Source: DTHT01 sp037444625
GTDB taxonomy: Bacteria; Acidobacteriota; Terriglobia; Bryobacterales; Bryobacteraceae
DNA: 64,000 nt
Assembly (NCBI GenBank): GCA_037444625.1
Contig: JBBIMA010000009.1
Span: 1-64,000 of the forward strand
Direction: 5' to 3'
In this document: piece after piece, positions 42,624 through 50,168 of the stretch
Layout of the letters: the number at the start of each line of letters is the position of its first letter
Numbering within the stretch: position 1 is the stretch's first letter
Notes under the pieces: generated by a model
The model's input: only the letters and a program-made list of their open reading frames with translations
Databases searched by the model: none
Told to the model about the DNA's origin: nothing
Program-made: the position numbers and the translations under genes

Positions 42624-43567
42624 TGCTTACCCGGCGCCGGTTTTTCCTGAGCGCAACCGCAGCGGTCGCCGCGCCCATGACCCCCCGCCGGCGGGTGGAT
42701 CGCGCTCTGTCCGGGGCGGAAGTGGACCGCCCGCCCTTCAGCTTCTGGCATCACTTCGGACTGGAAAACCGGCCGGGCGAAGAGCACGCGCGGGCCACGC
42801 TGGCCTTCCACCGCAAGTTCCGCACCGACCTGGTCAAGGTCATGTCGGACTATCCTTTCCCCAAGCCCCAAGGTCCCTGGTGGGAAGTGCCTGTGCACGG
42901 CAACCCGTTTCCCCGCCAGATCCGGGCCCTTCAGCTCATCCGCCAGGGGCTGGCCGGCCGCTGCTACTTCGTCGAGACGATCTTCAATTCCTGGAATCAG
43001 GCCGAGAAGCTCTCCTCGCCCGAGGAAGTGCGCCGCCTGATGCGCGAGAAGCCCCAGGCCCTGCTGGACGCGCTGGAGGCGATCAACCGCTCGCAAATCA
43101 ACCATGCCCGCCTGGCGCTGCGGGCCGGCGCGGCGGGCATCTTTCTGGCCGTCGCTAACGCCGACGCGGCCGCGCTCTCCCGCGAGGAGTACCGCAAGTT
43201 CAGCGAGCCGTTCGACAAGGCGTTACTGGAGGCGGTCCGCCAGGCGCCCTTGAACATCCTGCACCTGCACGGCGAGAAGGTCTACCTGGATCTGTTTTAC
43301 AAAGGCTGGCTGGCCAGGGTGCTCCACTACTCGAGGCACGCGACCGGCGTCGGCATGGCCGAGGTGCGCCGCCGGTACTCGGGCGTGCTGATGGGCGGTT
43401 TGGACGAACGCAACTTCCGGCGCCTGAGCGAAGAGGAGCTGCGGCGCCAGTGGCAGGAGGCCCGGCAGGACGCCGGTCCGAAATTCATTCTGGCCCCGGG
43501 TTGCTCGGTCCCCAACGATTCCACCGAGCAGGAGCTGTTGCGGCTGGTGCGCGTGCTCGGGGCCTGA
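42623..43567 (+). CDS. Tat-signal uroporphyrinogen decarboxylase-family protein
   Basis: A 314-residue protein with a twin-arginine signal (LTRRRFFLSATAAVAAP) followed by a UroD/MtaA-type TIM barrel. Segments include a short RVDRPPFSFWHH, QIRALQLIRQG, VETIFNSWNQAEKL, INHARLALRAGAAGIFLA, LNILHLHG and MGGLDERNF. UroD relatives include cobalamin- or corrinoid-dependent methyltransferases and decarboxylases, which are usually cytoplasmic. Export is unusual. The ATG overlaps the stop of the GlcD-like gene by one base (TGATG), so it is translationally coupled to an oxidase. Substrate unknown. Confidence 0.78.
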   Translation: MLTRRRFFLSATAAVAAPMTPRRRVDRALSGAEVDRPPFSFWHHFGLENRPGEEHARATLAFHRKFRTDLVKVMSDYPFPKPQGPWWEVPVHGNPFPRQIRALQLIRQGLAGRCYFVETIFNSWNQAEKLSSPEEVRRLMREKPQALLDALEAINRSQINHARLALRAGAAGIFLAVANADAAALSREEYRKFSEPFDKALLEAVRQAPLNILHLHGEKVYLDLFYKGWLARVLHYSRHATGVGMAEVRRRYSGVLMGGLDERNFRRLSEEELRRQWQEARQDAGPKFILAPGCSVPNDSTEQELLRLVRVLGA

Positions 43568-43578
43568 GGGCCTCTCGA

Positions 43579-44430
43579 TCAGCCCGCCGCCAGAGGGGGC
43601 GGGGCGGACCGGCGCCCGAGCCGCTCGAGGACTTCCCGGGGAGCGAGAACGCCCTCCTCGCTCACCAACCCGGCCAACAGCTCCCAGGGCGTGGTCTCGA
43701 AGTAAGGATTGAGGACCGTCACGCCCGGGACTTCCTCCTCGAGGACCTCGCGCGGATCGTGCTCCGGCTCGGGCGGCAGCGTGTAGCCCGCGGGCAGGAA
43801 TTTCTCGGCCGAGGCCAGCGCATAGACCGGCACGCCGGACTCCCGGGCGGCCAGGGCCAGCGGCCAGGTGCCGATCTTGTTGACCACGCCCTCGAAGGTC
43901 ACCGCGTCGGCTCCGATCAGAACGACGCGGGCCTCCCGAACGAAGGCGCCGGCCGCCCCGTCCGGCACCAGTCGCACCGGGATGCCCTCCCCGGCCAGCT
44001 CGCGGGCCAGCCGAACCCCTTCGCGCATCGGGCGCGATTCGGTGAGGATCACGCTGAAGCGCCGGCCCTGCCGCCAGGCGTGCTCCAGCGCGGCCCGCAC
44101 GGTCGAGCTATAGGAGTGCGTGAGCACCGCGCCGGCGACCAGGGCGGACGCCTCCCGGCTAACCGCCCGGGCGTCCTCCTCCAGCCGCCGAAGAAATTCG
44201 CGGCAGGCGGCGGCTGCCTCCGGCCCGGCCTCGAGCACCCGCGCGGCCAGATTGACCAGGGGCGCCATGCGAGGCTGGGCGCGCACCAACTCGCGGAGAA
44301 CGGCGCCGACTTCTTCGGCGCTCGGCCCCGCCGCCAGCCATTCGGCCAGCGCTCCGGCCGCCCGGGCGGCCAGCGTCGCGGCGCCGCTGCGGTTATCGCG
44401 GCGGATGTCTTCCAGCCACTCCGCCCGCAC
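43579..44430 (-). CDS. eIF-2B alpha/beta/delta-like protein
   Basis: A 283-residue member of the eIF-2B/methylthioribose-1-phosphate isomerase/ribose-1,5-bisphosphate isomerase superfamily. LTHSYSSTV, ILTESRPMREGVRLA, VVLIGADAVTFEGVVNKIGTWPLALAA and TPWELLAGLVSEEGVL are the conserved parts. Bacterial relatives isomerise sugar phosphates. GTG 44430 shares one base with the stop of the upstream DegT-like gene, so it is co-translated with it. The substrate cannot be inferred from the pair. Confidence 0.83.
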   Translation of the reverse strand: MRAEWLEDIRRDNRSGAATLAARAAGALAEWLAAGPSAEEVGAVLRELVRAQPRMAPLVNLAARVLEAGPEAAAACREFLRRLEEDARAVSREASALVAGAVLTHSYSSTVRAALEHAWRQGRRFSVILTESRPMREGVRLARELAGEGIPVRLVPDGAAGAFVREARVVLIGADAVTFEGVVNKIGTWPLALAARESGVPVYALASAEKFLPAGYTLPPEPEHDPREVLEEEVPGVTVLNPYFETTPWELLAGLVSEEGVLAPREVLERLGRRSAPPPLAAG

Positions 44431-45755
44431 TAGGCGCGCATCACCGCCGGGTAGACCTTGCGGATGGCCGTGATGATGTCCCGGCAATCCTGCTCGGTGA
44501 ACTTGGGATCCATCGAGACGCCCGCGAAGCGGCCCAGGATGTCCAGGGTGCGCGGGCAGCACTGGGGGCCGTACTGGATCGAACGCCCGCGCTCGCCGGC
44601 GAAGGAAGGCCAGTTGGGGTGCACGGTGGCCTTCTTGATCACGTGAGGCAAGGTGGGAAGAATGACCGAGCCGCTGGGACGGCTGGCCGGAACGCCCTCG
44701 GCTTTCATGGCCCTCAGGAAGCGGTCGCACCGCTCCCGGTTGCCGAAGTCCATGAAGACCGCCGCGCCCAGCTCGCCCGCCGGGTCAGGCCGGCGGCGGA
44801 AGCGGATGCCCGGCAGATCGCCCACGCCTTCGTAAACCCGGCGCGCATTGGCCCGCACGGCCGCCACGATGGCGTCCAGTTTGCGAAGCTGGGCCAGCAG
44901 CACGCCGCCGGAGAACTCGTTCATGCGGAAGTTGGTTCCGAAAAACCAGTCCAGTTTGGGCCGGCCCACCACGCGCTCGTGCAACTCCCGCAGGCCGCCC
45001 AGGTCGTGGAAGCGGGCCGCCCGCTCGAACAGCACCGGGTCGTTGGTGACCACCGCGCCGCCCTCGCCCGCCGTGATGGTCTTGTTCAATTGCAGGCTGT
45101 AGATGCCGATGTCGCCGTGCGATCCCAGGGGCTTGCCCTTGTAGTCGCCGCCCACGCTCTGGGCGCAATCCTCCAGCACGCGGATCTTGTGCTTGCGGGC
45201 GATCTTGAGGATGGGGTCCAGATCGGCCGGCATGCCTTGCAGATGCACCGCCATGATCAGTTTGGTGGCCGGGGTGATCTTGCTCTCGATGTCGTTGGGA
45301 TCAATGTTGAAGGACTCGTCAATCTCGGCGAAGACCGGCAGGGCGCCGGCATGCACGATGGTGTTGAAGCAGGAGTGCCAGGTCCAGGCGGGCAGGATCA
45401 CTTCGTCGCCCGGGCCGATCTCCAGGGCGGCCAGAGCGCACTGCAAGGCGGCGGTGCCCGAGGTGACCGCCAGGGCGTAACGGGTCTGCATGCGGGCGGC
45501 GAACTCCTTCTCGAAGGTGGCCACCTTCATGGGAGGCTGGCTGCCGCGGCCGTACCAGCGGAAGGGCCGGCCGGTTTCGAGCACCTCCATGAGTTCCTGC
45601 CGTTCCTTTTCGTCGTAGTATTGCGGGCCCCAGTAATCGGCCCGCAGGGGTTTCTCGCGCACCGGCCGGCCGCCGTCCAGGGCCAGTTGCGCCGGAGCCG
45701 AAGCGCCCGTTGCGGCCGCCGCGGCCGCGCCCAGGAATCGCCTGCGATCCACCAT
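44430..45755 (-). CDS. Tat-signal DegT/DnrJ/EryC1/StrS aminotransferase
   Basis: A 441-residue fold-type I PLP protein. Residues 1-~25 form a twin-arginine signal (VDRRRFLGAAAAAATG). The enzyme part has GTAALQCALAAL, ILPAWTWHSC, VLEDCAQSVGG, the PLP-Lys in SLQLNKTITAGEGG and NFRMNEFSG. DegT family enzymes are sugar aminotransferases, normally cytoplasmic. A Tat signal implies cofactor-loaded export. AAGGAGAA precedes the ATG. It is divergent from the Gfo/Idh gene and coupled to the eIF-2B-like gene. Confidence 0.87.
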   Translation of the reverse strand: MVDRRRFLGAAAAAATGASAPAQLALDGGRPVREKPLRADYWGPQYYDEKERQELMEVLETGRPFRWYGRGSQPPMKVATFEKEFAARMQTRYALAVTSGTAALQCALAALEIGPGDEVILPAWTWHSCFNTIVHAGALPVFAEIDESFNIDPNDIESKITPATKLIMAVHLQGMPADLDPILKIARKHKIRVLEDCAQSVGGDYKGKPLGSHGDIGIYSLQLNKTITAGEGGAVVTNDPVLFERAARFHDLGGLRELHERVVGRPKLDWFFGTNFRMNEFSGGVLLAQLRKLDAIVAAVRANARRVYEGVGDLPGIRFRRRPDPAGELGAAVFMDFGNRERCDRFLRAMKAEGVPASRPSGSVILPTLPHVIKKATVHPNWPSFAGERGRSIQYGPQCCPRTLDILGRFAGVSMDPKFTEQDCRDIITAIRKVYPAVMRA

Positions 45756-45848
45756 AGAGAGCTTCTCCTTCCTGACCCAGCATAGTGCGAAGGCCCGGGA
45801 AAGGCAACCCGGGAAGGCGCCGCCCGCCGGGATCGCGTCCCCGCGCAG

Positions 45849-45854
45849 TACAAT
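45849..45854 (+). promoter_or_regulatory. Candidate -10 element of the Gfo/Idh gene
   Basis: TACAAT overlaps an in-frame ATG at 45853 and ends 7 nt before the next in-frame ATG (45862). If used, the start at 45853 could not be transcribed and 45862 becomes the first codon of a leaderless message. Confidence 0.4.
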
Positions 45855-45861
45855 GGCCCGC

Positions 45862-46797
45862 ATGAGACCGATCGCCTGGTGGTTGTTGCTGAGCCTGCCC
45901 GCCGCGGCGGGCGAGATTCGCCTGGGCATCGTGGGCACCGACACCTCGCACGTGATCGCCTTCACCGCCATGTTGAACGATCCTTCCTCGCCGGACTACG
46001 TGCCCGGAGCGCGCGTCACGGCGGCCTTCAAAGGCGGCAGCCCCGACCTGCCCTCCAGTTGGGAGCGAGTGGACAAGTACGCCGAACAGTTGCGCAGCCG
46101 GTGGAACATCGAGATCGTGCCGGACATCGCCACCCTGTGCGCCAAGGTGGACGGCGTGTTGCTGGAGAGCGTGGACGGCCGGCCCCACCTGGCGCAGGCC
46201 CGCCAGATCATCGCCGCCGGCAAGCCCATGTTCATTGACAAGCCGCTGGCGGCGACCCTGGAGGACGCGCGCGAGATCGCGCGGCTGGCGGGCCAGGCGG
46301 GGGTCCCCTGGTGGAGCTCCTCCAGTTTGCGTTACAGCGAGATGGTGGCGGCCCTCAAGACGCCCGAGGCCCGGGGCGTGATGACCTGGGGTCCCGGCCC
46401 CTTCGAGGAGCATCACTACCTGGAGCTGGCCTGGTACGCCATCCATCCCATCGAGATGCTGTACGCGCTCATGGGGACGGGCTGCGAAGAAGTGACCCGC
46501 ATCTCGGGCGCCTCCGCGGACCTGATCGTGGGCCGCTGGAAGGACGGCCGCCTGGGCAGCGTCCGCGCCATCCGCCCCTACTCGGACTACGGGGCGGTGG
46601 TTTTCCTCCCCAAGAAGACCCTGCGCAGCACGCCCGAGATGAAATCCGGCTACCGCCCGCTGGTGGTGGAGATCGTCAAGTTCTTCCAGACCCGGCAGCC
46701 CCCGGTGCCCAACGAGGAAACCCTGGAGATCTTCGCTTTCATGGACGCCGCGCAGCGCAGCAAGGAGGCGGGCGGGCGGCCGGTAAGGCTGCGCTGA
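45862..46797 (+). CDS. Exported Gfo/Idh/MocA-like oxidoreductase
   Basis: A 311-residue protein from ATG 45862 (314 from ATG 45853). The later start is preferred because TACAAT overlaps the earlier one. A signal peptide (MRPIAWWLLLSLPAAAG) precedes a Rossmann domain with RLGIVGTDTSH, then the Gfo/Idh signature IDKPLAATLEDA and a C-terminal domain with HPIEMLYALMG. Gfo/Idh enzymes are NAD(P)-dependent sugar oxidoreductases; an exported one must carry its cofactor or have another role. It opens an operon with a nitroreductase and aconitase X, spaced 44 and 8 bp. Confidence 0.85.
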   Translation: MRPIAWWLLLSLPAAAGEIRLGIVGTDTSHVIAFTAMLNDPSSPDYVPGARVTAAFKGGSPDLPSSWERVDKYAEQLRSRWNIEIVPDIATLCAKVDGVLLESVDGRPHLAQARQIIAAGKPMFIDKPLAATLEDAREIARLAGQAGVPWWSSSSLRYSEMVAALKTPEARGVMTWGPGPFEEHHYLELAWYAIHPIEMLYALMGTGCEEVTRISGASADLIVGRWKDGRLGSVRAIRPYSDYGAVVFLPKKTLRSTPEMKSGYRPLVVEIVKFFQTRQPPVPNEETLEIFAFMDAAQRSKEAGGRPVRLR

Positions 46798-46841
46798 TTC
46801 GCCCGGCGCCGGACTGGCGTACAATTGCCAAGGGGTTTGCC

Positions 46842-47474
46842 ATGCGAGGATTCCTGTTCGCGTCCCTGCTGATCGCTCCCCTGCTCGCGCCCGCGCAGGA
46901 GCTGAAACCCATCGAGCTTCCCAAGCCCCAGACCGACGGGGGCAAGCCGCTCATGCAAGCCCTCGGCGCGCGCCGCTCCTCGCGCGCCTTCAGCCCGCAG
47001 AAGCTGCCCCCGCAGGTGCTCTCGAATCTTCTCTGGGCGGCCTTCGGCGTGAACCGGCCGGACGGGCGGCGCACCGCTCCCTCGGCCAACAACATGCAGG
47101 AGATTGACGTCTACGTCGCCCTGCCCGAGGGCCTGTTCCTCTACGACGCCAAGGCGCACCGGCTGGCGCCGGCGGTGGCCGAGGATTTGCGCGCCGCAGC
47201 CGGCACCCAGGCTTTCGTGGGCCAGGCGCCGCTGAACCTGATCTACGTGGCCGATTACGCCCGCATGGGGCAGCGCTCCGAGCAGGACAAGCTTTTCTAT
47301 TCGGCGGCCGACACCGGCTTCATCGCCCAGAATGTTTATCTGTTCTGCGCTTCGGAAGGGTTGGCCACCGTAGTGCGCGCCATGATCGAGCGGGAGAAGC
47401 TGGCGGCGCGCATGAAACTGCGGCCGGAGCAGCGCATCGTGCTGGCCCAGACGGTGGGCTATCCCGCCCCATAG
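46842..47474 (+). CDS. Exported nitroreductase-family protein
   Basis: A 210-residue FMN-dependent nitroreductase-fold protein with a Sec signal (RGFLFASLLIAPLLAPAQE). Family marks are RRSSRAFSPQKLPPQVLSNLLWAA, TAPSANNMQ, DTGFIAQNVYLFCASEGLATVV and AQTVGYP. It resembles SagB-like and other small nitroreductases. Its periplasmic location is unusual for an FMN enzyme. AAGGGG precedes the ATG, and TACAAT at 46820-46825 could give an extra promoter. It lies between the exported Gfo/Idh gene and the cytoplasmic AcnX gene. Confidence 0.86.
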   Translation: MRGFLFASLLIAPLLAPAQELKPIELPKPQTDGGKPLMQALGARRSSRAFSPQKLPPQVLSNLLWAAFGVNRPDGRRTAPSANNMQEIDVYVALPEGLFLYDAKAHRLAPAVAEDLRAAAGTQAFVGQAPLNLIYVADYARMGQRSEQDKLFYSAADTGFIAQNVYLFCASEGLATVVRAMIEREKLAARMKLRPEQRIVLAQTVGYPAP

Positions 47475-47482
47475 GCTTTTCG

Positions 47483-48733
47483 GTGGAACTGACGGCGGAC
47501 CAGCGAGCGATCCTGGAGGGAGCGCGCGGCCCCTATCCGGCCGGCTGCATGCGCTGGCTGGTCGAGTGGGGCGAAGTGATGGGCGCGCGGCGGCTGATCC
47601 GCTGCGACAACACGCATGTGCTGCTGCCGGTGCCCAACCTGGTGGCGCGGGGCGCCTCCCCCGGCACGGTGGAAGCCTTCTGCGAGGGCCTCAAGCAGGC
47701 CTGCCGCCATCCGGTGGCGCCGCACTGCGTGGCCACCGTGCACACGCTGTTCGTCACCCTGGATGAGATCGAGGCGCCGGAAAACGACCCCCGCCAGGTG
47801 CGAGTGCAGCGCGAGATCGCCGAGCTGGCCGCGCGGGCCGGCTATCTGCCGACGTTCACCTGCGCCCCGTACCTGGTGGGCAACGTGCCTCTAAAAGGCG
47901 AGATCTGCGCCTGGACTGAGTCCTCGGCCGTCGTCTACGCCAACTCGATTCTGGGCGCCCGCACCACGCGACACGGCAACGAGAGCGCCATCGCGGCTTC
48001 GCTGCTCGGGCTGGTGCCCGAGTTCGGCGTTCTGCTGGAGGAGAACCGCCGGGGCGACTTGCGGGTCCGGGTGAGCGCCGAACTGCGCCATCCGGCCGAT
48101 TGGGGGGCGCTCGGCTACTTCGCCGGACGGCTGGCGGGCCTCGGCATCCCGGTCTTCGAGGGCGTGCGGCGGCCCTCCCAAGAGGAGGCCAAGCAACTTT
48201 GCGCCGCGCTGGCCACCAGCGGCGGCGTCACCATGTGTCACATCGCGGGCGTGACGCCGGAGGCGCCAAGCCCGGAAGCCGCTTTCGGCGGCCGGCCGCC
48301 CGCCGACTGCGTGGAGTTCACCCCCCAGGCCCTGCGGGAGACTTACGCCTCGCTGCGCGACGCCCGCGGGGATGAGATTGACGCCGTGATTCTGGGCTGC
48401 CCGCACGCCTCTCTGCGCGAGATCGCCCAGGCGGCGCGGCGGCTGGAGGGCCGGCGGGTGGCCGGCGGCGTCCGGCTGTGGATCAATGCCGCACGGGCCA
48501 CCCGCTGCGCGGCCGAAGCCATGGGCGCAGCGCAGATCATCGAGGCCGCCGGGGGGCGCATCCTCTGCGACACCTGCCCCACCAACATGCGAATCCCTTG
48601 CCGGCGTTTGGTGACCGACGGCTTCAAGCAGGCTCATTACGCCCGGGCCATGACGGGGGCGGAAGTGATCGTGGCGGATACGGAATCCTGCCTGCGCGCG
48701 GCGCTGGCCGGGAGGTTCCAGGGCGATGCCTGA
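47483..48733 (+). CDS. Aconitase X large subunit (AcnX catalytic, DUF521)
   Basis: A 416-residue protein of the aconitase X family. VEWGEVMGARRLIRCDNTHV, TFTCAPYLVGN, SSAVVYANSILGARTTRHGNESAIAA, GGVTMCHIAGVTPEAP and CDTCPTNMR are typical, with Cys that can bind an Fe-S cluster. Known AcnX enzymes dehydrate cis-3-hydroxy-L-proline in bacteria or mevalonate 5-phosphate in archaea. The GTG start lies 8 bp after the nitroreductase stop. Its end overlaps the small subunit gene by 8 bp. Confidence 0.88.
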   Translation: MELTADQRAILEGARGPYPAGCMRWLVEWGEVMGARRLIRCDNTHVLLPVPNLVARGASPGTVEAFCEGLKQACRHPVAPHCVATVHTLFVTLDEIEAPENDPRQVRVQREIAELAARAGYLPTFTCAPYLVGNVPLKGEICAWTESSAVVYANSILGARTTRHGNESAIAASLLGLVPEFGVLLEENRRGDLRVRVSAELRHPADWGALGYFAGRLAGLGIPVFEGVRRPSQEEAKQLCAALATSGGVTMCHIAGVTPEAPSPEAAFGGRPPADCVEFTPQALRETYASLRDARGDEIDAVILGCPHASLREIAQAARRLEGRRVAGGVRLWINAARATRCAAEAMGAAQIIEAAGGRILCDTCPTNMRIPCRRLVTDGFKQAHYARAMTGAEVIVADTESCLRAALAGRFQGDA

Positions 48734-49148
48734 GCCTGTCGTGCTGCGCGGTCGGCCGGTGGTGAGAGGCCGGGCCGAGGGGGCCGCCCTGGTGGCCGAC
48801 GCCACCCTGTCGTTTTGGGGCGAAGTGGATCCGGTGAGCGGCACGGTGATCGGCAAGGGCCATCCTTTGGAAGGCAGGTCGCTGGCCGGGCGCGTGCTGG
48901 TGATTCGCTCGACGCGCGGATCCTCCGCCACGCCCATGGTCTTGAACCTGGCCAAGCTGGAGGGAACGGCGCCGGCGGCCTTCATCAACGTCGAGGTGGA
49001 CAGCCTGGCGGCGCTGGGCGCCATCGTCAATCGCATCCCTATGATCACCGAGCTGGAGCGGAATCCCTTCGAGTGCATCCGCACGGGGGATTACGTGGTG
49101 GTGGACGCCGAGGCGGGCCTGGTCGAGATACGCCCGGCGACCCCGTAG
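48726..49148 (+). CDS. Aconitase X small (swivel) subunit (DUF126)
   Basis: A 140-residue protein of the AcnX swivel family. VVRGRAEGAALVADATLSFWGEVDP, GTVIGKGHPLEG, VLVIRSTRGSSATPMVLN and TGDYVVVDAEAGLVEI are diagnostic. With the large subunit it forms the active site. GGGAGG lies 10 nt before its ATG. This separate two-subunit form is seen in archaeal mevalonate-phosphate dehydratase and some bacterial hydroxyproline dehydratases; no proline or mevalonate genes are adjacent. Confidence 0.9.
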   Translation: MPEPVVLRGRPVVRGRAEGAALVADATLSFWGEVDPVSGTVIGKGHPLEGRSLAGRVLVIRSTRGSSATPMVLNLAKLEGTAPAAFINVEVDSLAALGAIVNRIPMITELERNPFECIRTGDYVVVDAEAGLVEIRPATP

Positions 49149-49177
49149 GGCGCGCCGCAGCCGCGCGGTCACGCGCC

Positions 49178-49197
49178 GGGCGGAAGTTTTTCCGCCC
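49178..49197 (+). terminator. Hairpin terminator after the AcnX operon
   Basis: A perfect 8-bp inverted repeat GGGCGGAA / TTCCGCCC with a 4-nt GTTT loop, about 30 bp after the AcnX small-subunit stop. A short pyrimidine run (TGCTTTC) follows. It is the clearest terminator-like hairpin in the window. Confidence 0.55.
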
Positions 49198-49265
49198 TGC
49201 TTTCAAGCCCCTTGCGGGAGGAGGCGGTCGGCGGAAGCCGTCCCCGGCCTTAGGGTGGGAGCGAA

Positions 49266-50168
49266 ATGCAACGCCCCACCGCCTCGCTGATGTTGAATCT
49301 GTTCGACGGCGACCGGCAACCGCTCTCTCCCGCCTGGCGCGTGCTCGTCCGCTTGCGGGACGGCGTCGGCCGCACGGTTTCCGCCAAGTATCACCGGGCG
49401 CCCTCGATCTACTTCGCCCGCCTGCCCTGCTACGACAACTTCCGCGACAACTACACCGTGGTGGCGTCGGCGCCGGGCCGCATGACGTCCGGTCAAAGCG
49501 GCGTGCGGCTCCGCCCGGCGGCGACCACTTCCCTGGACCTGATGCTGCCCTTGCGGGAGGCGGCGTTCAACTTTCGAGCCGCCCGCTGGGAGGCGCTCGC
49601 CCGTAGTCGTCCCCGCTGGGCGGAGTTGCTCGAGCGCACGCATTACGAGGCTCTGATGGAGCAGGTCCCCGGCGCCGCGGCCGGCCTGCTGAACCTGCTG
49701 ACCGCGCTCGAACAGACGCCGCTGGCGGAGGGCGCCGCCCTGGACTACTTCACCGAGCTGATTTGGGATCCGCCGCCCGCGCCGGACCGTTTCTTCGCCT
49801 GGGCCCGCGCGGAATTGCTCGATCGGATGCCGGCCGCGGTTCAGGCCGGCGTCTTCGCCGTCAGCCTGCTGCCCGGTCTGCTGCATCCGGGGGCCACCGC
49901 CAGCTTCAAGGAAACGCGCTTTCCGGTCGCCAACCTGCAACTGACCTTTCACGCCCATGAACGCCGGCAAGTACGCGGCTTCGACTGCGTGAAAGTCGAG
50001 CCGGACATGGACTACTACCGCGACCCGGCCGCCCACGGCCTGCTGGAAGTGTTGCCCAACAACCTGCTGAACCGCAGGACCGATCCCCGCACGATCTACA
50101 TGCTGCGCTGGATGGCGACCCGGCGGAGCGGAGCGCCCGAGTTCGCCCCGCCTTACACGCTGGGCTGA
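49266..50168 (+). CDS. Conserved-looking protein of unknown function, 300 residues
   Basis: No family is recognised. The N-terminal ~100 residues read like a beta-sandwich (MLNLFDGDRQPLSPAWRVLVRLRDG ... VVASAPGRM), similar in style to carboxypeptidase-regulatory domains; the rest is mixed, with YFTELIWDPPP, ETRFPVANLQLTFHAHE and a C-terminal DPRTIYMLRWMA. There is no signal peptide. GGGAG precedes the ATG by 5 nt. It stands alone after a terminator and overlaps the convergent recJ end by 16 bp. Confidence 0.7.
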   Translation: MQRPTASLMLNLFDGDRQPLSPAWRVLVRLRDGVGRTVSAKYHRAPSIYFARLPCYDNFRDNYTVVASAPGRMTSGQSGVRLRPAATTSLDLMLPLREAAFNFRAARWEALARSRPRWAELLERTHYEALMEQVPGAAAGLLNLLTALEQTPLAEGAALDYFTELIWDPPPAPDRFFAWARAELLDRMPAAVQAGVFAVSLLPGLLHPGATASFKETRFPVANLQLTFHAHERRQVRGFDCVKVEPDMDYYRDPAAHGLLEVLPNNLLNRRTDPRTIYMLRWMATRRSGAPEFAPPYTLG

